A DNA stretch of 64,000 nucleotides from Sandaracinaceae bacterium. GTDB taxonomy: Bacteria > Myxococcota_A > Polyangia > Polyangiales > Sandaracinaceae. A program made the translations under genes and the position numbers. The notes beneath the pieces are model-generated. The model ran no database searches and had not been told where the DNA came from. It saw only the letters and a list, made by a program, of their open reading frames with translations. Location of the stretch: contig JAHBWG010000001.1 in the NCBI GenBank assembly GCA_019637095.1, forward strand, positions 62,001-126,000, read 5' to 3'. Below are positions 15,987 through 23,730 of this stretch, piece by piece (the first letter of the stretch is position 1; each line of letters opens with the position of its first letter).

Positions 15987-17858
15987 CTACTCCCCGAGCC
16001 AGCGCGCGAGCGCGACGAGCGGCGCGAGGGCGGCGCGCGCCGTCCCCCGCAGCGACTCGTCCCGCGCGATCGCGCGCGCGAGGTGCGGGCCGACCGCGTA
16101 GTACGCGCCGACGAGCGCGCGGCCGGGCGCGTTGCTCGCGAGGTGACGATCGCGCAGCCGCCGCAGCGCGCCGATCTCCGCGGCGAGCGGCGAGCCGTAC
16201 GCGGCGGTCGCGACGAAGCACGGCGACACCGTCGTGAAGTGGATCGGGGTCGTCTCGACCTCGCCGACCGCGATCGGGCTCCGCACGTTGCATCCGTCGA
16301 CGGCGCGCACGCCGATCCAGTAGTGCTGCTGCGGCGTGAGACCGCCGAGCGCGAGCTCGACGAGCGCGCCCGGCGCGGCGTCGGTCGGCACGCGCAGCTC
16401 GATCGAGTCGATCGCCGCCTCGCGGGCGGGGAGCGCGCGCTCGAAGCTCGCCTCGTCGACGATCGGGTGCGTGCCGACCCGCACCTCGTAGCGCGTGAGG
16501 CCGCGCGCGAGCTCGGGCACCCGGAACGAGAAGCGCGCCCACTGGTGCGAGCGCGACTGCTCCTCGTGCGGCCACACCCTGAGGTCCGCGACGGGCGCCG
16601 GGGTCATCGGGACGTCGCAGATGCCGACGCAGGTGTTCTCGGGGCCGCAGATGAGGTCGCGGCCACAGCGGCCGTCGCCGGGCTCGCACTCCCACCCGCA
16701 CTCGACGGGCGGCACGGGCTGGCTGCAGAGGTCCCACATCGGGACCTCGACGGCGACGCGCGCGCCGGTCGGGCTCCGGCGCAGCCGGTCCGCGCCGCTC
16801 CCGGGCGCGCCCGCGGGATCGTCGACGATGGTGCCGTCCATCGCGCGCAGCTCGCCGTCCTCCCCGTGCATCGCGCCGAAGCCCGCCACGGTCGCCGTGC
16901 TCGCGGAGCCCCCGGTCGACGCGACGCGGAACGGCACGCGATAGACGATCGAGGGCTGCCCGCGGTAGGCGTAGCCGTAGTTGATCGCCCAGTAGTCCCA
17001 GAGGCCCGAGGGGCTCTGCGGCGTGGGCAACGTCGCGTCGTTGTACACCGCGTTGTAGTCGCCCTCGACGTTCACCTCGACGTAGACGACGTAGTCCCCG
17101 TCGGGCCACCCCGCGGGGACGTCCCACACGATCCGCTGCTCCACGTCGCCGGCCGGCGTCGCCATCGTGACCGCGTCGATCTCGGGCATCACCGCGCGCG
17201 CGTCGGCGGCGTAGCGCCCGACCGTCTCGTGGTCGTTGCATCCGCCGGCGCTGCACGGCGGCACGTCGCGCCGCGGCGGGTAGAGCGAGGTCTCGCCGAG
17301 CAGCCGCATCGAGCCGGCGCCGGGCGTCGCCTCGAACGGCTCACCGTAGCCGCGCGCGACGTCGTCCGCGGTGGCGTAGCGCCCCTTGTTGCTGTTGAAC
17401 GTCGACGCGCACGTCACTGCGTCGAGCGCCTCGCGGCCCGATCGCTCGCGCTGGAAGCTCAGGCAGAAGTAGTCGTCGCGCGTGTTGCCGGGCTCGCCGC
17501 CGCTCACCGACGCGGCGCCTTCGGAGCTGCGCCCGTTGAAGATGACGCGCGGGAACGCGACGCCCTGGTGCGCGAGGCGTCGATGGGCCCAGATCGGCAG
17601 CGTCCCTTCACGACGCCCGAACGGCCAGCGGAAGCCGCTGTTCATCTGCAGCGCGCCCGGCCGATTGCCGATCCCGTAGTACGAGACCGACTGCGTCAGG
17701 CGCAGGGTCGCGAACCGCTCCTCGTCCGCGCTCTCGATCCACACCGCGAGCTGCGCGCGCGCGGTGGGCGTGAAGCGCACCTCGACGCGGCGCGCCTGCG
17801 CCGCGGCGGTCGAAGCGAGGAGAAGCGTGACCAAGAACGCGAGCCGTGCCGCCGGCAT
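15987..17858 (-). CDS. Secreted protein with CFI-box C-terminal domain
   Basis: Start at MPAARLAFLVTLLLASTAAAQA (17858), a good Sec signal; the longer frame adds an Arg-rich extension. The 623-residue protein has a large N-terminal region with Cys pairs, a middle Cys cluster (CGWECEPGDGRCGRD), a fibronectin-like region (RFSFRVPELARGLTRYEVRV), and then the telling C-terminus CFVATAAYGSPLAAEIGALR followed by LVGAYYAVGPHLA. That C-terminus matches the CFI-box-CTERM domain known from myxobacterial secreted proteins, thought to be a sorting or anchoring tag. First gene of the three-gene operon. It is divergent from the gene at 17932, with 73 bases between. Confidence 0.8.
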   Translation of the reverse strand: MPAARLAFLVTLLLASTAAAQARRVEVRFTPTARAQLAVWIESADEERFATLRLTQSVSYYGIGNRPGALQMNSGFRWPFGRREGTLPIWAHRRLAHQGVAFPRVIFNGRSSEGAASVSGGEPGNTRDDYFCLSFQRERSGREALDAVTCASTFNSNKGRYATADDVARGYGEPFEATPGAGSMRLLGETSLYPPRRDVPPCSAGGCNDHETVGRYAADARAVMPEIDAVTMATPAGDVEQRIVWDVPAGWPDGDYVVYVEVNVEGDYNAVYNDATLPTPQSPSGLWDYWAINYGYAYRGQPSIVYRVPFRVASTGGSASTATVAGFGAMHGEDGELRAMDGTIVDDPAGAPGSGADRLRRSPTGARVAVEVPMWDLCSQPVPPVECGWECEPGDGRCGRDLICGPENTCVGICDVPMTPAPVADLRVWPHEEQSRSHQWARFSFRVPELARGLTRYEVRVGTHPIVDEASFERALPAREAAIDSIELRVPTDAAPGALVELALGGLTPQQHYWIGVRAVDGCNVRSPIAVGEVETTPIHFTTVSPCFVATAAYGSPLAAEIGALRRLRDRHLASNAPGRALVGAYYAVGPHLARAIARDESLRGTARAALAPLVALARWLGE

Positions 17859-17931
17859 GGGCAGGAATCTAGCGAATCGTCGCGCGCGATGCACTTCCCA
17901 CCGCAGCCCCGCGCGCGCAGACTGGATCCCC

Positions 17932-18639
17932 GTGGGCTATCGGGACGACGCCGAGGCCATGCGCGTGCGCATCGAGACGCTGGAGCTCGAGCTCGCCCGG
18001 GCGCGGCGCCACGCCGACGACGCGGACGCGGAGGTCGCCGAGCTGCGCCTCACGATCACGCGGCTGCGCGCGGGGCTGCGCGACGAAGAGACGCTGCGGA
18101 CGGATCGGCACCTGCTCGCGAGCGAGGCGCTGTTGCCCATCGCGGGCGTGCTCGGCGCGCTCGTCACCGTCGCGGCGGCGACGGTCTTCTCGCCCTACGA
18201 GTTCCAGGGCGAGCTGCAGCTCGACGCGCGCGGCGTCGCGAACTTCCTCGTGCAGCTCGCGGACGGGGGGCTCGCCACGCTGCTCGTCACCGCGGCGGCG
18301 CTGCCGCTCGCGGTGCTGCCGAGCGTGGCGTCGGTGGGGATGCACATGCGCAAGCGCTTCGGCTGGTACGCTGCGACGCTGGCGTGGACGCTGTGGGCGC
18401 TCGTGTGCCCGCCGCTCGGCGTCTACGGCCTCTACGCGCTCTTGCGCCCGAAGGTGCGCGAGCTCTTCTTCGTCGAGGCGATGAAGGTCCCGCGGCCCGT
18501 CCGCGTCGCGACGCTCGACGAGGAGGAGGGCCCCGCGCCGACTCACGAGTACGTCGCCGTGCCCACGACCGACGAGGTGGTGCGCCGCTCGCAGCAGGAG
18601 CGCCTCGCCCGCGCGCGCGAGCGGCGCTCCGCGGGCTAG
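17932..18639 (+). CDS. Coiled-coil membrane protein
   Basis: GTG start at 17932. Residues about 8-50 form an Arg/Glu-rich coiled coil (VRIETLELELARARRHADD). Three membrane spans follow: PIAGVLGALVTVAAATVF, LATLLVTAAALPLAVLPSVA and LAWTLWALVCPPLGVYGLYA. The C-terminal tail is charged and cytoplasmic-looking. No family is recognised. The stop is followed within three bases by a strong hairpin, so it is probably transcribed alone. Confidence 0.65.
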   Translation: MGYRDDAEAMRVRIETLELELARARRHADDADAEVAELRLTITRLRAGLRDEETLRTDRHLLASEALLPIAGVLGALVTVAAATVFSPYEFQGELQLDARGVANFLVQLADGGLATLLVTAAALPLAVLPSVASVGMHMRKRFGWYAATLAWTLWALVCPPLGVYGLYALLRPKVRELFFVEAMKVPRPVRVATLDEEEGPAPTHEYVAVPTTDEVVRRSQQERLARARERRSAG

Positions 18640-18641
18640 AG

Positions 18642-18663
18642 CTAGAGCACCTCGGTGCTCTAG
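18642..18663 (+). terminator. Perfect 10-bp palindrome hairpin after the stop
   Basis: CTAGAGCACC, two bases, then GGTGCTCTAG. It begins three bases after the stop codon of the coiled-coil gene, the expected place for a terminator, though no T-run follows. Its arm shares ten bases with the outer end of the insertion sequence at 37.1-38.9 kb. Confidence 0.5.
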
Positions 18664-18674
18664 AGGCCGGCCGG

Positions 18675-18695
18675 CGAGATTTCGCACGAATCTCG
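18675..18695. promoter_or_regulatory. Inverted repeat upstream of toxin-antitoxin pair
   Basis: CGAGATT, seven bases, AATCTCG: a perfect 7-bp inverted repeat about 75 bases before the start of the nucleotidyltransferase gene. It could be an operator for autoregulation or a second hairpin; the sequence alone does not tell. Confidence 0.35.
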
Positions 18696-18768
18696 GTGAC
18701 GGGTGACCAGTCCACGAGGGCGCCGCGGACGCGCCGTGGACTGCGCGGTCGCGTGCTACGATCCGACC

Positions 18769-19125
18769 GTGTCGGTGACGCCTCGCGCCGCGGGTGAAGC
18801 GCTCGTCGATCGGGCTCGTCGCGCCCGCGAGCGCCGGGAGGCGGCGGAGCGCGAGGCCCGCGAGCGCGCGCAGTCCATCGCACACGCCCTGCGTGACGAG
18901 CACGGCGCAGATGCCGTGTACCTCTTCGGCTCGCTCGCGTGGGGCGGCTTCCACGACGGCTCCGACATCGACCTCGCGGTCGTCGGCCTGACGCCGCGCG
19001 CGCTCGCCCTCGCGGCCGCCGACGCAGAAGCGATCGCCGACCGCTCCGTCACGCTGCTCGATCTGGACGACGCGCCCGCCTCGCTCCAGCAGCGGATCCA
19101 GGAGCGGGGCGTGAGGCTCGCGTGA
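18769..19125 (+). CDS. MntA-type nucleotidyltransferase antitoxin
   Basis: GTG start at 18769; 118 residues. It carries the minimal nucleotidyltransferase signature GSX10DXD as FGSLAWGGFHDGSDIDLAVV around residues 51-70. That signature defines the MNT family that inactivates HEPN toxins by AMPylation. The Arg/Ala-rich N-terminal helix is typical. Its stop overlaps the start of a HEPN-like gene by GTGA, the usual antitoxin-toxin order of MntA/HepT modules. Function is assigned by motif and gene pairing. Inverted repeats lie upstream. Confidence 0.8.
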   Translation: MSVTPRAAGEALVDRARRARERREAAEREARERAQSIAHALRDEHGADAVYLFGSLAWGGFHDGSDIDLAVVGLTPRALALAAADAEAIADRSVTLLDLDDAPASLQQRIQERGVRLA

Positions 19126-19637
19126 CCGATCACGACGCCGTGCGGGCGCGCCTGTCGCGGCTGCTCGTCGAGGCGGAGGTCGAGGTCTCGGCCCTCGACC
19201 GGATCGCCGCCGAGCTCGCGGCCTGCGCGCGCGACCTCGCGCTCGCAGAGCCCGCGCGCGCGACGCTGGCGCTGGTCGCCCTCGATCTGCACGACTACTT
19301 CACCGCTGCCGAGGTCCTCTTCGAGAGGATCGCGCGCGCGCTCGATGGTGACGTACCGGTCGGGCAAGACTCGCACCGCGCACTCGTGGAGCAGATGGCG
19401 GCCGAGATCCCGTCAGTGCGGCCCGCCCTGCTCGACCCGCCGCTGCGGGCCTGGCTGCACGAGCTGCGCGCGTTTCGTCACGTCGTGCGGCACGCGTACG
19501 GGACCCCGCTGCGGCCCGACCGGCTCCGTGAGCTGGTCGGCGAGCTCGAGCGCCACCACCCCGCGCTGCGAGCGGCGACCGATCGGCTGCTCGAGCACGT
19601 TACGCGGATCCGTGCCGCGCTCGACCCGCCCGGCTGA
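19122..19637 (+). CDS. HepT-like HEPN ribonuclease toxin
   Basis: The GTG at 19122 overlaps the antitoxin stop. The 171-residue all-helical product has the HEPN catalytic signature R-x4-H-x-Y in FRHVVRHAYG (about residues 118-127), preceded by HDYFTAAEVLFERIA, which is characteristic of the larger HepT-like subfamily. HEPN toxins of this type cut RNA and are silenced by the partner nucleotidyltransferase, which AMPylates the Tyr near the RX4H motif; here a Tyr is present at that place. The catalytic residues look intact, so the pair should be active. Confidence 0.8.
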   Translation: MTDHDAVRARLSRLLVEAEVEVSALDRIAAELAACARDLALAEPARATLALVALDLHDYFTAAEVLFERIARALDGDVPVGQDSHRALVEQMAAEIPSVRPALLDPPLRAWLHELRAFRHVVRHAYGTPLRPDRLRELVGELERHHPALRAATDRLLEHVTRIRAALDPPG

Positions 19638-19836
19638 AGGGCTGTCGGCACCCCGGACCGTGCACCGCGGTCGAGGTGGGCCCAACCGCCGGGCGACGCG
19701 AGCAGTGGTGCGACGGACACGGCGAGCCGCGGCGAGGCCGCGGAGCGCCCCGCGTCGGCGGCAGGGGGCGACGCGAGACTCCTCGACAGACCTCGAGCCC
19801 GGCGCGCGTGTGAGCCGCCCGAGGTCTCGGCGCAGC

Positions 19837-20097
19837 TCAGCAGGGACAGTCTTGCGGGCACGAGCGGCAGTCCTCCGGCGGCTCGCAGCGGTGGTTGCCG
19901 CAGCAGTCGCCGCAGTCTTGCGGGCAGGAGCGGCAGTCCTCCGGTGGCTGGCAGCGATAGTCGCCACAGCTCCCGCCCTGCAGCGGATCCGCGGCGGGCG
20001 CGGTCGCCGGCGTCGGCGTATCGGGCGCCTGGCTCATCCCGAGACCGAGCGCGAGGGCGGCGGCGAGCGCCGCAGTGAGCATCCCGAGTCGAACCAT
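19837..20097 (-). CDS. Small secreted protein with two six-cysteine repeats
   Basis: The 86-residue product has a Sec-type signal (TAALAAALALGLGMSQA), a Thr/Pro/Ala linker, and two tandem copies of the repeat that builds the large lipoprotein at 8663-10900: CGDYRCQPPEDCRSCPQDCG and CGNHRCEPPEDCRSCPQDC. The two DNA copies are nearly identical, so the duplication is recent. The signal has no lipobox Cys, so it should be released or periplasmic. About 200 bases between the HepT gene and this gene hold nothing I can name. Confidence 0.65.
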   Translation of the reverse strand: MVRLGMLTAALAAALALGLGMSQAPDTPTPATAPAADPLQGGSCGDYRCQPPEDCRSCPQDCGDCCGNHRCEPPEDCRSCPQDCPC

Positions 20098-20186
20098 GCG
20101 GACCTCCGCGGTCGAGCGTACCGCGTCAGGCCACCGCGCGGCGCGCCGTCCGCCCCCGCCGCCGGGCGCGATGCTACGGTCGCTCG

Positions 20187-21017
20187 GTGGCCTACCGCGG
20201 AGACGGGGAGGCGAGCGCCGAGCGGCTCGCCGCGCTCGACGCCGAGATCGCCGGGCTCGAGGCGCGGCTCACTCCCATCTTCTGGGAGCGGGCGGCGCCG
20301 GTCTTCGGGATCGACCCGCCGTCGAAGCGTCCGCTCGGCTCGCTCGAGGCGCGACACGATCGGATCGCGCGCCTCGAGGCCACCCTCGAGCGCGCGCGCC
20401 ACGCGCCGGCCGCCGCGCCCGAGCTCCCGCGTCGCGGGCCGCCTCCCGAGGGAGTCCTCGCCTCGATCGGCGAGGCGCTCAGCTTCGCGCCGGCCGAGAT
20501 CCTCGACGCCGCCCGCGACGCCGCGCGCGCGCACGCGGCCGACGTCTCGCTCGACTACCGGAGCTACGCCACGTGGAGCGCGCGGTTTCGCGCGCGCGAG
20601 GCGCCGATCGATCTCACGATCGCGATCGGCAAGAAGGAGAACGACTCGAGCGTGTTCGCCACCGTCGAGACGACCGTGGCGCCCGCCGCCGTCCTGCGCC
20701 TCGATCCCGAGGGCATCCTAGAGGACCTGCTCGAGACGCTCGGCCTGCGCCGCGAGGTCGAGCTCGGCGATCCGTCCTTCGATCCCGTGTTCCTGATCCG
20801 CGGCGACGCGCCGAGCGCGCGCGCGCTCCTGACCGCGGACGTGCGCCGCGCGCTGCTCGCCGTGAACGCGCAAGCGAACTTGCGCGCCACGGTCCGCGAC
20901 GGGCTCGCTCGGATCCGGTGCGCCGCGCAGACGCGCGAGGTGTTCGCGCGGATGATCGAGGTCGCAGCCCGCTGGCACGCGACGCCCTCCCCTCACGCGC
21001 TCCTCGTGGAGCGCTGA
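20187..21017 (+). CDS. Hypothetical protein, DUF3137-like C-terminal domain
   Basis: GTG start; 276 residues. An N-terminal helical region (ERLAALDAEIAGLEARLTPI) suggests a coiled coil. The C-terminal half resembles the DUF3137 pattern, a mixed alpha/beta domain with DPSFDPVFLIRGDAP then ARALLTADVRRALLAVN and a final amphipathic helix. There is no clear membrane span. Function is unknown. It stands between a small secreted Cys protein and a zinc-ribbon lipoprotein-like gene, both on the other strand. Confidence 0.6.
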   Translation: MAYRGDGEASAERLAALDAEIAGLEARLTPIFWERAAPVFGIDPPSKRPLGSLEARHDRIARLEATLERARHAPAAAPELPRRGPPPEGVLASIGEALSFAPAEILDAARDAARAHAADVSLDYRSYATWSARFRAREAPIDLTIAIGKKENDSSVFATVETTVAPAAVLRLDPEGILEDLLETLGLRREVELGDPSFDPVFLIRGDAPSARALLTADVRRALLAVNAQANLRATVRDGLARIRCAAQTREVFARMIEVAARWHATPSPHALLVER

Positions 21018-21106
21018 AGGTTCGTCGCCGAGGGGTGCTTCGCACCCTCCCCCGCTGCGGCCCGAGCGCGACCGATCGGTTGCGCCGCCGCACGCCGGCG
21101 CGCGGT

Positions 21107-21496
21107 TCAGCCGCCGTCCGCCTCGGGCTCGCCTGCGTCTTCCGTCGGCTCGCCCGCGTCTTCCATCGCCTCGCCGGCGTCCTCCATCGCCTCGCCGGCG
21201 TCCTCCATCGCTTCGCCCGCGTCGTGGCCCGCGTCCATCAGCACCTGCGCGTCGCTCCCTGCGTCGGGCAGCGGGCCACCGTCGAAGTCCGGGTCCGGCC
21301 CGCCGTACGCGGGGCACGCGGTCACGGTGAAGAGCAACCCGGCGCCGAACGCCATCCGGGCGACGCGCCCGTGGCGGCCGGGCGGCGTCGAGGGCGCGGC
21401 GAGCTCGCCCGCGTCGACGCAGGCGTGGCAGAACGGGCAGCACGCCTCGTCCGCGCGGACGTGACGTTGGCAAGCGGTGCAGACGACGAGCGACAT
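21107..21496 (-). CDS. Zinc-ribbon membrane protein with Glu/Asp/Ala/Gly repeats
   Basis: 129 residues: a four-Cys zinc ribbon (CTACQRHVRADEACCPFC) at the N-terminus, a hydrophobic segment (ARMAFGAGLLFTVTAC), then an acidic tail with GEAMEDA repeated three times and two variants. The same layout (ribbon, membrane segment, Asp/Ala/Gly tail) is common in Polyangiales. The ribbon should be cytoplasmic and the tail outside. No function is assigned. Confidence 0.65.
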   Translation of the reverse strand: MSLVVCTACQRHVRADEACCPFCHACVDAGELAAPSTPPGRHGRVARMAFGAGLLFTVTACPAYGGPDPDFDGGPLPDAGSDAQVLMDAGHDAGEAMEDAGEAMEDAGEAMEDAGEPTEDAGEPEADGG

Positions 21497-21560
21497 GAGA
21501 CCTCCCAGGCGTCGAGCAGCGTACCACCCGATGCGAGCACCCGCCGAGGTCCCCCCGTCG

Positions 21561-21575
21561 TGGCACGAGCCATGC
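21561..21575 (+). promoter_or_regulatory. Sigma-54-type promoter candidate
   Basis: TGGCACG, four bases, then ATGC: the -24 element is perfect and the -12 element differs by one base from TTGC, with correct spacing. The predicted transcript would start only a base or two before the GTG of the cytochrome-transporter fusion, so the mRNA would be nearly leaderless. Confidence 0.4.
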
Positions 21576-21588
21576 GACCTTCACGCGC

Positions 21589-22599
21589 GTGCGCACCGCG
21601 CTCCCGGCCCACGCGCTCTGCGCGTCGCTCGCGTTCCTCGCGCTCACGGGCCCCGCTCGGGCGCAGTGCACCTCGAACGCCTCCTCGTGCGTGAGCTGCC
21701 ACGAGACGCAGGGCTTGCGCCCCGTGCTCACGAGCGCGCAACCCTGGCACGTCGACCACGGCTTCGGCGATCTCTGCGCCTCGTGCCACGGGGGCGACCC
21801 CGCGGCCGCGGCGCAGGCGCCGGCGCACGTGGGGCTCCGCTCCCCGCTCGTCGATCCGAGCGCGTCGTGCGCGGGATGCCACGCCGACGCGCAGGCGCGG
21901 GCCGCGCGCTACTCCGCCTCCGAGCGCGCCGCCCCCGCGACGCCGCCCGCCGCCGCGCCCCCGTCGCCGCCGACCGCGGGCGCCACGGCGGACCGCGTCC
22001 TCGCCGCCCTCGCGCTCGCGCTGGCCGCGCTCCTCTACCTCGCGATCCGGCGCGCGCGCGGGTCGTCGCCGAGGCGCGCGCTCGGCGCGTGGCTACGCGA
22101 GGCGACGTGGACCCCTTACGCCGCCGGCGCGCTGCTCGGCGTCGTCGTCGCGATCGCGGAGGTCCTCTGCGGCCGCCCGCTCGCCGCGTCGGGCGCGTTC
22201 GACAAGCTCGCGGCGTACCCCGGCGCGCTCCTGTTCCCGACGAGCCAGTACTACGGCCACGTGATGACGCCCGGCATCACGTGGCAGGTGTGGCTCGTCG
22301 TCGGCGTCGCGCTCGGCGCGTTCGCGTCGAGCAAGCTCGCGGGCCAGGCGCGCTGGCGGTGGCTACCCGACACGCAGTGGGAGCCGCGCTTCGGCCCGAG
22401 CCGCCGCAAGCGCCTCGCGATCGCGTTCGTCGGCGCCGCGCTCGTCCAGCTCGGCGCCGGGATCGCCGGCGGGTGCACGAGCGGCCTCGCGATCTCGGGC
22501 GGCGCGGTGCTCGCGCCGGGCGCCTTCGTCTTCATGGCGGGGATGTTCGCGGGCGGGATCCCGACCGCGTGGATCGTCTACCGCGGGAGGAGCGCGTGA
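21589..22599 (+). CDS. Triheme cytochrome c fused to YeeE/YedE-type sulfur transporter
   Basis: 336 residues from a GTG start. A Sec signal (CASLAFLALTGPARA) is followed by three heme-binding motifs, CVSCH (34-38), CASCH (63-67) and CAGCH (94-98). After a Pro/Ala linker and a first membrane span (ADRVLAALALALAALLYLAI), the rest is a YeeE/YedE half-transporter with the conserved cysteine motif GGCTSGLAISGG. YeeE/YedE proteins move thiosulfate or related sulfur compounds; the fused hemes suggest coupled redox chemistry outside the membrane. It overlaps the next gene by GTGA, and that gene supplies the second half. Confidence 0.85.
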   Translation: MRTALPAHALCASLAFLALTGPARAQCTSNASSCVSCHETQGLRPVLTSAQPWHVDHGFGDLCASCHGGDPAAAAQAPAHVGLRSPLVDPSASCAGCHADAQARAARYSASERAAPATPPAAAPPSPPTAGATADRVLAALALALAALLYLAIRRARGSSPRRALGAWLREATWTPYAAGALLGVVVAIAEVLCGRPLAASGAFDKLAAYPGALLFPTSQYYGHVMTPGITWQVWLVVGVALGAFASSKLAGQARWRWLPDTQWEPRFGPSRRKRLAIAFVGAALVQLGAGIAGGCTSGLAISGGAVLAPGAFVFMAGMFAGGIPTAWIVYRGRSA

Positions 22600-23138
22600 C
22601 GCTCGACGTGCTGAAGGCCCTCGCGCTCGGTGTCGCGTTCGGCTGGGCGCTCCACAAGGCGGGGCTCACGCACTACGCGCGGATCGTGAACGTCTATCGC
22701 CTGCGCGACATGACGGTGATGCGCTTCATGCTCACCGCGCTCGTCGTCGCCGGCGTGCTCGTGCAGCTCGGGCTCGACCTCGGGCTCCGAGAGCGCGTGC
22801 CGGTGCCGCCGACGTCGTTGCTCGCCAACGCGGTGGGCGGCGTGGTGTTCGGCGTCGGGATGGCGGCGGCCGGCTACTGCCCCGGCACCATCGCGGCGGA
22901 GGCCGGCGAGGGCCGGCTCGACGCGTGGGTCGCCGGGCTCTCCGGGCTCGTGGTCGGCGCGCTCGCGTTCGGGCTCGCGCAGCCCTGGATCATGCCCGCG
23001 CTCGCGCGGGTCGGCGCGCTCGGCCGCGTGACGTTCGCCGAGCTCGCGGGCGCGAGCCCGTGGCTCGTGCTGCTCGTGTTCGCGCAGGCCGTCGCGCTCG
23101 TGCTCGTGCTGATCGCGCGGGTCGGCCGCGCGCGGTAG
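22596..23138 (+). CDS. YeeE/YedE-type sulfur transporter, second half
   Basis: GTG start in a GTGA overlap with the cytochrome fusion. The 180-residue product is a small membrane protein whose signature GMAAAGYCPGTIAAE contains the conserved Cys of the C-terminal YeeE/YedE half. N-terminal LGVAFGWALHKAGLTHYARI is the usual start of that half. Together the two genes rebuild one transporter, so sulfur-compound transport is the likely job. The final helix ends in RVGRAR. Confidence 0.85.
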   Translation: MTLDVLKALALGVAFGWALHKAGLTHYARIVNVYRLRDMTVMRFMLTALVVAGVLVQLGLDLGLRERVPVPPTSLLANAVGGVVFGVGMAAAGYCPGTIAAEAGEGRLDAWVAGLSGLVVGALAFGLAQPWIMPALARVGALGRVTFAELAGASPWLVLLVFAQAVALVLVLIARVGRAR

Positions 23139-23141
23139 CGC

Positions 23142-23729
23142 TCAAGCCTCGTCGTCGGGGTCTTCGATGGGCGCGTCGTCGTCGTCGTCGGGCGGGGGCG
23201 CGGCGCGCAGCGCCGCCCTGAGCTCGGCGAGCTCCCGGCGCAGCTCGGCGACCGCGCTCGCCGTCGGGTCGGGCGCGGGCGGGTACGGCGCCGGCGGCGG
23301 CTGCGCCGGCACGGGCGGCGCGCCCCACGGGTTCATCATGCGCGAGAACGCGCTCGAGGCGGCCATCGGCATCCCGAGGAACGGGTTGCCGTAGGGCAAC
23401 ATGGCTTGCGCGTTCGCCTTGGCCTGGAGGTACATCTCGAGCGCGGTCGAGACGTAGAGGCCGAAGAACTCGGCGAGCGCGCCGTCGCCCATGCGGATGA
23501 GCTGCTCGAGCAGCGGCACCGGCAGGAGCTTCGACGCGCCCCGGCTCTCGAGGATGATGTGCGCGAGGGTCTGCTGCGTGAGGTCCTGGTTGCTCTTGGC
23601 GTCCACCACCTGGACGCGCGAGCCGGCGCGGATCCGCGCCGCCAGCTCCTCCAGCGTGATGTAGCGGCTCTCGTCGGTGTCGTAGAGCCGACGGTTGCCG
23701 TACTTCTTCACGACCATCGCGCGCGCCAC
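23142..23729 (-). CDS. phaR: PHA synthesis regulator PhaR
   Basis: 195 residues. Residues 6-65 are the PHB-accumulation regulatory DNA-binding domain (VVKKYGNRRLYDTDESRYIT, then DLTQQTLAHIILE). The middle (LIRMGDGALAEFFGLYVSTA) is the associated helical domain, and the tail is Pro-rich then acidic. PhaR represses phasin and PHA genes and is released by binding PHA granules. The GTG at 23729 follows the phaB stop directly; an internal ATG at 23717 is equally possible. Last gene of the phasin-phaC-phaB-phaR operon. Confidence 0.92.
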   Translation of the reverse strand: MARAMVVKKYGNRRLYDTDESRYITLEELAARIRAGSRVQVVDAKSNQDLTQQTLAHIILESRGASKLLPVPLLEQLIRMGDGALAEFFGLYVSTALEMYLQAKANAQAMLPYGNPFLGMPMAASSAFSRMMNPWGAPPVPAQPPPAPYPPAPDPTASAVAELRRELAELRAALRAAPPPDDDDDAPIEDPDDEA

Positions 23730-23730
23730 G

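Noticed and set aside
19640-19836. Possible small gene or RNA between the HepT gene and the small Cys protein
   Set aside because: No ribosome site, conserved-looking peptide or stable hairpin could be supported.
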